NCBI GenBank assembly: GCA_014729595.1 | Contig: WJJU01000660.1 | Coordinates: 1 to 5,467, forward strand | Direction of reading: 5' to 3' | DNA from: Chitinivibrionales bacterium | Lineage (GTDB): Bacteria > Fibrobacterota > Chitinivibrionia > Chitinivibrionales > WJMI01 | Length of the DNA stretch: 5,467 nucleotides | Shown: positions 1-5,467 of the stretch, piece after piece | Layout: each line of letters begins with the position of its first letter | How positions within the stretch are numbered: the stretch's first letter is position 1 | Translations under genes and position numbers: made by a program | Notes under the pieces: model-generated | Seen by the model: only the letters and a program-made list of their open reading frames with translations | Database searches by the model: none | Told to the model about the DNA's origin: nothing

Positions 1-891
1 CACGCAGCCCTGGGGGAATCCCTCTTCGAATACCTGCTTCGCGTACTCCTGAAGCTTGTCCGCGGATGCGGCGCCTCCGAGTGTTGCCGATGTTCCTACA
101 CAACAGAGATGATTCTTTGGCGTTTTGAGTCGATGTTTGAGCCGTCGTATCAAGCAGGCAAGATCGGTTCCCTGCGCGCCGTCGAACGTGTGCATTTCAT
201 TGACGACTATGTATTTGAGCGTCTCCGGACCATTCTGCTTCCACAATGCGGCATCACGCGCCCTTATGAGCATATAGTCGAGCATCTTGTAGTTAGTCAG
301 CAGGATATCCGGAGGCATGCGCCTGAGCGTTTCTCTGTCATCGGTAACCCACTCAGGGGTCATGACCTTGTTGGACTTGCCGGCGCTGTCTCTTTTCTGG
401 CCGACATACAGACCAACGGTCACGTTGTTCCTGAGCTTGTCGCTTCGCGATATCTCGGAAGCAAAACGCTTCGCCTGGTCGGTAGCAAGGGCGTTCATCG
501 GGTAGATGACAATCGCCTTGATACCTTCAACGTTTCTATTCTTGTAGCAGTACTCAAGCAGAGGATAGAGAAAACACTCCGTTTTTCCCGAGCCCGTTCC
601 CGTCGCCACGATTGTTGACTGGGCATCAGGGTCGGTGATTCTGGTGAAAGCTTTCTCCTGATGAAGGTGCGGTTGAAATGGCATCTCCAGTGAGGAAAAG
701 AAATCGCGGCTCATTGTTGAAGGAGTGAACGGCAACGCAACAGAGAGGTATGGCCCCTGGAACACGCCCTTCTCTTCATCGAGCAGGTCTTCCACAATCC
801 TGTGGAAGAGTGGCGTGGATATCTGAAACGTGGTTCGCAGATAATCTTCGATACCCCGGCGAAGCTTCGTTGCGAGTACTGATGGTATCAT
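1..891 (-). CDS. Large SF2 (DEAD/DEAH-box, YprA/Lhr-like) helicase, N-terminal 297 codons; C-terminus beyond the window
   Basis: Predicted ATP-dependent nucleic-acid helicase or translocase. Reading the minus strand from ATG 891 gives an open frame of 297 codons to the window edge. Residues 1-75 form an N-terminal region that I recall from very large helicases often found in defence islands. Motif I (Walker A) is ATGTGSGKTE at 96-105, motif Ia is YPMNALATDQ at 130-139, a Ib-like TNYKMLDYML lies at 199-208, and motif III is GTSATLGG at 266-273. Motif II should read D-E-x-H, but residues 231-234 are N-E-M-H (AAT codon, bases 199-201), replacing the metal-binding Asp of Walker B. The ATG is the first possible start, because an in-frame TAG sits two codons upstream, and it overlaps the preceding reading frame's stop as ATGA. 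A GGAAGGTG about 11 bases upstream may be the ribosome binding site. The helicase fold is secure. The exact system is not: it does not resemble my recollection of DISARM DrmA at its N-terminus. Whether the rest of the gene is intact cannot be seen. Confidence 0.88.
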   Translation of the reverse strand, partial: MIPSVLATKLRRGIEDYLRTTFQISTPLFHRIVEDLLDEEKGVFQGPYLSVALPFTPSTMSRDFFSSLEMPFQPHLHQEKAFTRITDPDAQSTIVATGTGSGKTECFLYPLLEYCYKNRNVEGIKAIVIYPMNALATDQAKRFASEISRSDKLRNNVTVGLYVGQKRDSAGKSNKVMTPEWVTDDRETLRRMPPDILLTNYKMLDYMLIRARDAALWKQNGPETLKYIVVNEMHTFDGAQGTDLACLIRRLKHRLKTPKNHLCCVGTSATLGGAASADKLQEYAKQVFEEGFPQGCV

Positions 892-1608
892 CCTCTATCG
901 TTCACCTTCCATTCTCTAACTTCCAGTTTCACAACCTCCCAATACCCGCCCTTCTTGCCGCCGATTCGTTTAACTGCGCCCCTCTCCCGCAATCTTGAGA
1001 TTGCCCTCTTCACGGTTGCGCGTGCTACATTCACCTTTTCTGCAATTTGGTCATACGTAATTGATGTGTTTTCAGATATCAGGGTCAGTATGGATTCTTC
1101 AAGCGCCTTTTTAGGGTCACCACCATGTTTTTTAGGGTCACAACCTGCGTTTTTTGACCCTATAACGCCCTTTTTGGGGATTTTTCAACATTTTTAAGGT
1201 CGTCCGTTTCTTCGCGGTAACCCTTTAAACTCTGCCGACTACGGCCTTGAATTGCCCGCCATCACGCATATCCCCAAAATCGATTTCAGGTCACTCCTCA
1301 AGCGCTCGGGTTATGCCGGAGCCAATTCCGTGATACGGAAGCAGGCCCTTTGCCGCATAGGACACCAGAATGGGGTTGCGGATATTCGAATTGCCGGTCT
1401 TGATTTTCTCCACTGTAAGATTATTGGGCAAGCTTCCGGGGCTGATTATCTCTATTCGGTTGCTGAAAATGAAGATTCGAATGGGCGCATCTATCAGATA
1501 GTCCCGATGCACCAGGGCATTCACGAGAAGCTCCTCGAATACAACCCGTGGAATCTCCGGGGTTCCCGGTGCATTCACCCCACGCCCGGCCTGTACCTTA
1601 TGAAGGTT
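888..1608 (-). pseudogene. Remnant of AlbA/Schlafen-type ATP-binding transcriptional regulator (GHKL-like domain plus winged helix), broken
   Basis: This is the C-terminal half of a regulator of the family often annotated 'putative DNA-binding protein / RecG-like C-terminal domain'. Bases 1608-1294 encode its GHKL-type ATPase part, with EELLVNALVHRDY, IRIFIFSNRIEIISPG, SNIRNPIL and GIGSGITRALEE. The frame then meets TGA (1291-1293), where the family continues with an aromatic residue. The text resumes in the same frame (PEIDFGDMRDGGQFKAVVGR) up to TAA at 1225-1227. A second frame carries KGYREETDDLKNVEKSPK. From 1184 to 888 a third frame encodes a lysine-rich linker with two DPKK repeats and a clear winged helix (TYDQIAEKVNVARATVKRAI, then GAVKRIGGKKGGYWEV). 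Both frame changes fit single-base losses, near TTTAAAGGG and CCCCAAAAAGGG. The N-terminal DNA-binding domain and the start of the ATPase domain are absent; methyltransferase sequence stands in their place. The 98-codon winged-helix frame has no ATG, GTG or TTG before the domain, so it is not a separate gene. Homopolymer sequencing error is an alternative for the frame changes only. Confidence 0.8.
1081..1161. repeat. Four AGGGTCA motifs (three direct, one inverted) at 32, 21 and 21 base spacing
   Basis: On the plus strand AGGGTCA starts at 1081, 1113 and 1134, and its reverse complement TGACCCT lies at 1155-1161. The last three copies sit next to T-runs. They overlap the linker and early winged-helix region of the broken regulator, where two of them encode the repeated Asp-Pro-Lys-Lys. 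Peptide repeats in this linker are common in the family as I recall it, so the repeat may reflect protein sequence only. The near-integral helical spacing (about three, two and two turns) would also suit a cooperative binding site. I cannot decide between these. Confidence 0.5.
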
Positions 1609-2198
1609 TGAAAAGTGTCATCATAGATAATTCTCCAAAGCTTAGCATAAGTCTCAGTCAAGGCAATCAGAATCATGGTACGAAATACTATTGCGTCTGT
1701 AACCAATGATTGTAATGGAAGTGGAATTTGGCAAACCAAAGTTCTATTCGCGTGCCCCATTCCCGTGCTCTTCACTCTATAATCAATTGGTAGTGAATAG
1801 CCCATACCGCAGAATAGAACTGTATTGTATTGTTGCTTTAATACCCAAGAAATTAGGGTGTTTATGTACCCAACTTTCGGTTGAAATAGGCCTGGTATAA
1901 AAGGTCTTTCCGCTGCAGCACCAATCATTTCTCTATTGACATCGCGATAATACTCCGTCACCTTCTTCGGCTCACTCTCCCCATCCTCAACCCACGGAAC
2001 CCGCGGAATTCTACTTTCATACTCGGCCCGTGAACAATCGGGCACATAGTTGGTGCGCGGCAGATAGTCTTCCGGAAGTGTGGTGAGGTCGAGACCATCG
2101 TAGTGACTGTTCTGTGTGCACACCCTGCGCGGTGTCTTGTAGAACGGGTTACCGACATAAAAATGCGGCCCCGACACACTCTTCTCTTCGGCGGCGGA
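1575..2198 (-). pseudogene. C-terminal fragment of Eco57I-like adenine DNA methyltransferase / restriction protein
   Basis: The open frame runs from just after a TAG (2199-2201) to TGA at 1575, and can start only at a GTG at 2175-2177. The text matches my recollection of the C-terminal region of large (about 1,000-1,400 residue) Eco57I-type N6-adenine methyltransferases found in restriction and phage-defence loci: YVGNPFYKTPRRVC, DLTTLPEDYLPRTNYVP, then VTEYYRDVNREM, AAAERPFIPGLFQPK, IDYRVKSTGMGHAN and LWRIIYDDTFQ. This part of such proteins is associated with target recognition. The catalytic SAM-binding domain with its NPPY motif is missing, so no methylation activity is expected from this piece. 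Homology stops near base 1608, where the regulator fragment takes over in another frame. The last eight residues (IRYRPGVG) are therefore out-of-frame read-through. The first homologous residues lie immediately after the TAG, so the left break is at or close to 2198. Identification rests on remembered motifs, with no alignment. Confidence 0.75.
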
Positions 2199-2337
2199 CT
2201 ATAATCTTGGTGCAAATTTATTGCTTACAACGCGCTCTAGTACGTACTGTTTGCGAAAATGCTTTTTTCCGAAGGTTGGCCGACGCACCGGCCCGTTCCC
2301 CCGCTACTCAAAGGCATGCATAGCTTTTCCGCCGGCC
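2199..2337. other. Intergenic stretch with small palindromes between the nuclease-like gene and the methyltransferase fragment
   Basis: I find no gene in these 139 bases. A perfect 10-base palindrome, AGTACGTACT, lies at 2239-2248, and a hairpin GGCCG/CGGCC with a six-base loop spans 2278-2293. On the minus strand the hairpin is followed by an A-rich run rather than a T-run, so it is not a standard intrinsic terminator for the upstream 354-residue gene. This is also the right-hand edge of the decayed locus, so some of the sequence may be leftover from a deletion. Confidence 0.5.
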
Positions 2338-3402
2338 CTATCGACAACGCTTTTTTTTATGCGTCAACTTCACCTCGCGCCACATCCCGTGCTTCATATC
2401 TTTCATCAATTTAAGATGCGGCGTCTCGCCCCCGTCGAACAACGTAATGCACCGCGGCGACACCACCATTTTGCCGTGCATGGTCACTCCCAAACGCACA
2501 ACCGAACGATACTGCGTGATAAGATGGTCGCGCATCCGCTCGAAATCCGTCGTGTTCTCGTTGAAAGTCAAACACAGCAACCCAATCCCCTCGCGGCGAA
2601 GCCGTTCATAGATCCGAACCGGCAACTGCTTGAGCCGGCGACGGCGTCTGAAATTTTTCTTAACAAAAATCGAGGTTTCATCGGAAAAAAGTACATATGA
2701 AAACCGAGCCTCGGGAAAAAGCTCTTCCAAAGGCCGGAAAAGATTATCCACCAAATCGTCGCAGTCAACATTGATCCGATCGACCTTGCTTTCGAGCACA
2801 AGAATATGGCGATTCCCTCGATAGCGATAGTCGAAGAGCCCGTCCAATTCCTTAATGTTCTCGTAGCCGTATTTCCCTCTTCCACTTCGCTTAAGAATGA
2901 CCAAATTTGGGTAATTTTGTATCTTCAAGAGGTAGTCGTCGGTATGGGTGACAATGAAACCGTCTCGTTCGGCGGGATTGAATCGTTTATCGAATATACC
3001 GCCCGTATACCCGTTTTTAGAAAAATGCTTGAGAAAATACTTGGTGATACGTCGGGCAATTCGTTCGGCTAAATCACCTACGATGTTGCCGCCGGCACAA
3101 GGGTCCAAGGCATAGTCGGCTTCAAAGCAGTCTCGAATGGTAAACAGGTCGTAACTGATTCGCCCAATGCGATATTCAAGGATCACCTTGTCCAGCAGAT
3201 TGCGCCCCTCATTGATCTCATCGCGTGGATTATGAAGCCGATAACTGCTGCTCACCCCATGGTTACGCGTCACCGAATAAATAAAGCCTTCATCCGACTC
3301 GTTGTTTCGTCCCGGTTGCCACAAAACCGGCTCAAAATCACGAAAGGGGTGTTCCTCGTTCATTAATGACATCTCGTTTTCATAAAAAGGCGGCCCGGTC
3401 AT
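2338..3402 (-). CDS. Hypothetical protein, 354 residues, candidate PD-(D/E)XK nuclease fold
   Basis: I do not recognise the family. The frame is intact and sensible in composition. The best clue is at residues 185-206: E-L-D-G-L-F followed by a basic turn and L-V-L-E-S-K. This matches the PD-(D/E)XK pattern of a metal-binding Asp (D187) on one strand and E-x-K (E204, K206) on the next. E113, in a preceding predicted helix, could be the usual upstream acidic residue. An arginine-rich patch (252-256) and a lysine-rich C-terminus (349-352) would suit nucleic-acid binding. There is no signal peptide or membrane segment. The ATG at 3402 has an AGGG nine bases upstream. Met11 is an alternative start, but it has only a GAG directly abutting it. 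The gene lies on the same strand as the decayed locus downstream, 139 bases away, and could be either its first gene or an unrelated neighbour. The nuclease role is inferred from the motif alone. Confidence 0.8.
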   Translation of the reverse strand: MTGPPFYENEMSLMNEEHPFRDFEPVLWQPGRNNESDEGFIYSVTRNHGVSSSYRLHNPRDEINEGRNLLDKVILEYRIGRISYDLFTIRDCFEADYALDPCAGGNIVGDLAERIARRITKYFLKHFSKNGYTGGIFDKRFNPAERDGFIVTHTDDYLLKIQNYPNLVILKRSGRGKYGYENIKELDGLFDYRYRGNRHILVLESKVDRINVDCDDLVDNLFRPLEELFPEARFSYVLFSDETSIFVKKNFRRRRRLKQLPVRIYERLRREGIGLLCLTFNENTTDFERMRDHLITQYRSVVRLGVTMHGKMVVSPRCITLFDGGETPHLKLMKDMKHGMWREVKLTHKKKRCR

Positions 3403-3651
3403 GTTGCTCTACCCTTTGTCGATAATTCGCACGTGTTGCCGAGAAGACGCGAAAACGGTTGTATGTTGAACCCCTTTCTTCCGCCTACGCTACACCTTAA
3501 GAAAAGCGAGAGCCCCGGGTATCCCCATTCGTATTTCAGGTCGCAAAACATGGGTACAAACCGGTTACGCTACCGCGCCGACGTCGACGGACCGAGGATC
3601 GGCATGATTGGTGTGTGAATCCGGCTACTATGCGCTTCACGGCAAATATAC
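3403..3651. other. Intergenic region, 249 bases, no gene seen
   Basis: This lies between the stop of the HAD gene and the start of the nuclease-like gene, both on the minus strand, so it should hold the end of one transcript and possibly a promoter for the next. I see a nested hairpin at 3577-3603, GCCGA pairing with TCGGC around an inner CGACGTCG palindrome. It has no following T-run in either direction, so it is not a clear terminator. A CACGTG palindrome lies at 3430-3435, about 28 bases upstream of the nuclease-like start. No convincing -35/-10 pair is visible. A 61-codon plus-strand frame inside has no family features and is not called. Confidence 0.5.
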
Positions 3652-4362
3652 TCAAATACGCGCCAGCAACGAACCGTCAATCTCCTGAAGAGAATGAACT
3701 ACCGGAACCCCGCAGGCGCGCAGCTTGCGCTCCGAATGATGCCCGCCGGTCAGAAGGACGCATCGCGTGCCTAATGCATTCGACACTTCCCAATCATGCT
3801 CCGTATCGCCCACAAACAGCACCCGATCTGGCGGAATCCTCAGCAGAGACAATAAGCGCTTACCGTTCGCGAGCTTGCTGTCGGCGTAGTGATTCTCCAA
3901 CCCCGAAAGGTACTCAAAAAAATTTCGCAAACCGAAATGGTCTACAATCCCCTCGAGAGTACGATGGTTGTAGGCGGATAAAATCGATTGAGCCATACCC
4001 GCCTTTTTGCAGGCGGTGAGTGCTTCGAGAGCACCGTCGCGAAGCAGGCACTCGTACCGTCGTGCTTCATACTTTCCGATAAATTCCTTGGAAAGCCGCT
4101 CCCAGGAATCTTTCTCGAAATCAAATCCAAGACGAACATAGTAATCCCTGACGGGAAAGCCGAAAACCTCGCGGTACTGCTCCATCTTTAATTCCCGACC
4201 GCCATGCTTCCGCAAAAGTCCATTTATTATGTCCATGCACAAGGAGGCATCATCAAACAGGGTACCGTTCCAATCCCAAACAACGTAGCGAATAGGCCCA
4301 TTTTCGTGCCGTCGTATCGCCCCGTCTCGCCCTTTCAGTCCTTGAGTCTTTTCCATCGCCAT
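3652..4362 (-). CDS. HAD-superfamily hydrolase, phosphoglycolate-phosphatase-like
   Basis: Predicted cytoplasmic phosphatase of the haloacid dehalogenase superfamily; the substrate cannot be read from the sequence. Residues are numbered from the first Met. Motif I is D30-W-N-G-T-L, with D30 the nucleophile. A helical cap follows (about 38-115). Motif II is L-S129-A-Y-N, the motif III lysine is K163 or K168, and motif IV is GDTEHD at 185-190. Position D+2 in motif I is Asn rather than Asp. I recall DWNGTL as the normal form of one HAD subgroup, so this is not read as damage. Length (236 residues) is normal. The start is uncertain: ATG 4362 and ATG 4356 are in frame two codons apart, with no strong ribosome binding site, and about 25 residues precede the fold. 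Either start overlaps the end of the upstream cysteine-cluster gene by 22-28 bases, which points to translational coupling in one operon. Confidence 0.9.
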   Translation of the reverse strand: MAMEKTQGLKGRDGAIRRHENGPIRYVVWDWNGTLFDDASLCMDIINGLLRKHGGRELKMEQYREVFGFPVRDYYVRLGFDFEKDSWERLSKEFIGKYEARRYECLLRDGALEALTACKKAGMAQSILSAYNHRTLEGIVDHFGLRNFFEYLSGLENHYADSKLANGKRLLSLLRIPPDRVLFVGDTEHDWEVSNALGTRCVLLTGGHHSERKLRACGVPVVHSLQEIDGSLLARI

Positions 4363-4733
4363 TGTATTTTCTTTCTATCGAGATAGCGTTCGAATTCCTC
4401 AACTCGCGAGAAAAATAGGTCGTACGGCGACTGATCGCTCTCGAACTCACAATACTCACTCTCACGGGGATAATCTCGGCACAGTTTCGGCCGATCCGCA
4501 TACTTGCCGCATTTGAGATCATCGCAAAGCCTCTCGCAGCGAGTGGCGAATTCCACGTGCCATGCACCCTCGTGATCCGTGAAAACCGACACACCCTCGT
4601 GCAGTAGATACCACCGAATGTTATCGTAATCCCTCTTGCCGGTAGGTTTGTCGATCTCCAACGCCACATGACGGCAACAGCGGGCGCCGCATTCACGGCA
4701 ATCCCGGAGCCGCTGCGTCTTGTTTTTATTCAT
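4335..4733 (-). CDS. YkgJ-type cysteine-cluster protein (CxxCxxxCC), 132 residues
   Basis: Small cytoplasmic protein of the YkgJ/zinc- or iron-chelating cysteine-cluster family, whose biochemical role is not established. Eight cysteines are visible: C12, C15, C19 and C20 (CRECGARCC), then C66, C70, C75 and C85. The typical C-terminal-side signature is present as KYADRPKLCRDYP (77-89). The cysteines probably bind a metal ion or Fe-S centre; that is inferred from the family. The start at ATG 4733 is chosen because AAGGA lies seven bases upstream and the cluster begins 11 residues later. The same frame stays open back to 4955, but the extra residues are AT-rich and unlike the family. The gene overlaps the HAD hydrolase start downstream and is the first gene of the pair. 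A role in handling or modifying a metabolite together with the hydrolase is possible but unsupported. Confidence 0.88.
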   Translation of the reverse strand: MNKNKTQRLRDCRECGARCCRHVALEIDKPTGKRDYDNIRWYLLHEGVSVFTDHEGAWHVEFATRCERLCDDLKCGKYADRPKLCRDYPRESEYCEFESDQSPYDLFFSRVEEFERYLDRKKIQWRWKRLKD

Positions 4734-4978
4734 GATCCATCCTTCGATTACGGCCGGTAGTAACGATCCTTGTCGATCAAAGTATATATTCGTGGGCGAA
4801 TTTAAAAGAATTTCCTGCGGTGGGAAAAAAAATTGATTATTCATGATGTATGGCGGGTATCCGGGGGACGGGGCCATTTCGAGATTTGTTATAAATTTGT
4901 TATTATAAATATTCGAAAATCGTTCTAAAAAAGTAACGGCGCGTTGCACCAACACGCCACAGCTCGTTTGAGGTTTTT
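4734..4978. promoter_or_regulatory. AT-rich divergent intergenic region, likely holding promoters for both directions
   Basis: This region separates the minus-strand operon from the plus-strand gene. The AT-rich core (about 4885-4932) contains a near-tandem repeat, TTTGTTAT at 4885-4892 and 4896-4903. On the minus strand a perfect TATAAT occurs at 4902-4907, without a good -35 hexamer at the normal distance. If used, it would give the cysteine-cluster gene a leader of about 160 bases. No equally good plus-strand promoter is seen. The plus-strand gene has its ribosome binding site at 4970-4973. Confidence 0.35.
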
Positions 4979-5425
4979 ATGAAAACAGCCGATTTTATCG
5001 AAACCCATTTTGAAGATGCTTATGCTATCCACGAAATATGCGCCCAAATGCGCTACCCGCGGCGCATAGCCCGACTCTGTACCTATATTCACGTCAAACT
5101 GATCGAAAACGATGAGCACTATTTCGAGCGCCCACAGCCGGAAGACGAAGCCGCGATCGGTGTGCTGCTCGGAAAAGAATCACTCGAGGAGCTTACCGAT
5201 CCGCATCTTGTCGAGATCACTCATTCACCGATCTATACGGTGGCTCGAAAGCTCAAAAAGGTTGAAACGATGGCCGAAAAGGAGTACGGCCTGGAATACT
5301 ACATAACCTCCGAACTCACCGCCCGACTCCAGCTTCATACCGATACGGCCTTCCGAGAACGCATGCTCCATCTCTACCGCAACAAAATTCGGGCGGCGCT
5401 GGAAGACCGTCGGCTAAGCGATTGA
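4979..5425 (+). CDS. Hypothetical protein, 148 residues, unrecognised family
   Basis: I do not recognise this protein. The start is well supported: GAGG at 4970-4973 lies five bases before ATG 4979. The product is charged and probably mostly helical, with no signal peptide, membrane segment or cysteine cluster. An N-terminal stretch (about 12-45) mixes aromatic and basic residues (MRYPRRIARLCTYIHVKL), an acidic middle follows (52-75), and a long helical C-terminal half contains many Lys, Arg and Glu (88-145). It looks like a soluble cytoplasmic protein. It is divergent from the YkgJ-like/HAD operon across an AT-rich spacer, which may indicate shared regulation, but nothing in the sequence gives a function. 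Confidence 0.8.
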   Translation: MKTADFIETHFEDAYAIHEICAQMRYPRRIARLCTYIHVKLIENDEHYFERPQPEDEAAIGVLLGKESLEELTDPHLVEITHSPIYTVARKLKKVETMAEKEYGLEYYITSELTARLQLHTDTAFRERMLHLYRNKIRAALEDRRLSD

Positions 5426-5454
5426 CCGGGAAAAACTCGTTACGACGGCGGCCG

Positions 5455-5467
5455 GAGACATAGTCTC
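5455..5467. repeat. Inverted repeat GAGAC-ATA-GTCTC at the right edge, possible start of a terminator
   Basis: A perfect five-base stem with a three-base loop begins 29 bases after the stop of the plus-strand gene and ends exactly at the window edge. The bases just before it are GGCGGCCG. If the sequence continued with the complement, the stem would become long and GC-rich, as in a rho-independent terminator. That continuation is outside the window, so the call is tentative. Confidence 0.3.

Noticed and set aside
109..618. Long plus-strand open frame (169 codons)
   Set aside because: It lies antisense to the helicase, whose motifs are unmistakable on the minus strand. The plus-strand text has no family features.
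888..1184. Independent 98-residue winged-helix protein
   Set aside because: The frame has no ATG, GTG or TTG before the winged helix, and its sequence matches the C-terminal end of the regulator family.
1291..1293. TGA read as a sense codon (recoded genetic code)
   Set aside because: The cysteine-cluster gene and the 148-residue gene both end naturally at TGA, and further lesions follow in the same regulator remnant, so nonsense is the simpler reading.
2221..2700. Plus-strand open frame of 159 codons
   Set aside because: Mostly antisense to the intact 354-residue minus-strand gene, with low-quality composition and no ribosome binding site of note.
3577..3603. Intrinsic terminator for the HAD operon
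   Set aside because: The hairpin is GC-rich but no T-run follows on either strand.
3615..4019. Plus-strand open frame of 134 codons
   Set aside because: Antisense to the HAD hydrolase, whose catalytic motifs fix the coding strand.
4204..4362. Inactivating D-to-N change at D+2 of HAD motif I
   Set aside because: I recall DWNGTL as the normal motif of a HAD subgroup and the rest of the enzyme is intact, so I do not treat it as damage like the helicase change.
4734..4955. N-terminal extension of the cysteine-cluster protein by 74 residues
   Set aside because: The extension is AT-rich and unlike the family. A good AAGGA ribosome binding site precedes the internal ATG at 4733.

Overview
The window is bacterial, with dense coding, Shine-Dalgarno starts and gene overlaps. 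Base composition looks balanced and codon use is unremarkable. I cannot place the organism; the YkgJ-type and HAD-type proteins are found widely in Gram-negative bacteria. All recognisable genes lie on the minus strand except one at the right end. Family assignments were made by reading translated motifs, without a database search.

Left part (1-2198, minus strand, read right to left): this looks like the decayed remains of a multi-gene DNA-modification or defence locus. In transcription order it holds (i) the C-terminal roughly 200 residues of a large Eco57I-like adenine methyltransferase/restriction protein with no N-terminal catalytic part; (ii) abruptly joined to it in another frame, the C-terminal half of an AlbA/Schlafen-type ATP-binding regulator (GHKL-like domain, linker, winged helix), broken by an in-frame TGA, a TAA and two frame changes; (iii) the first 297 codons of a very large SF2 helicase of the YprA/Lhr-like group, which runs off the left edge. 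The helicase reading frame is open, but its motif II reads N-E-M-H where D-E-x-H is expected, so the ATPase may be dead. Its start codon overlaps the stop of the broken regulator (ATGA). Taken together this suggests a locus losing function. Sequencing error can explain the homopolymer indels, but not the joined fragments.

Middle (2199-3651): a short intergenic stretch with small palindromes, then an intact 354-residue protein of unrecognised family with a D...E-x-K arrangement typical of PD-(D/E)XK nucleases, then about 250 bases without a gene.

Right part (3652-5467): a two-gene minus-strand operon (a YkgJ-type cysteine-cluster protein overlapping a HAD hydrolase), an AT-rich divergent intergenic region, and a plus-strand gene for a 148-residue protein of unknown function. 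These look like ordinary housekeeping or conserved accessory genes. I see no rRNA, tRNA, CRISPR array, insertion sequence or convincing intrinsic terminator.
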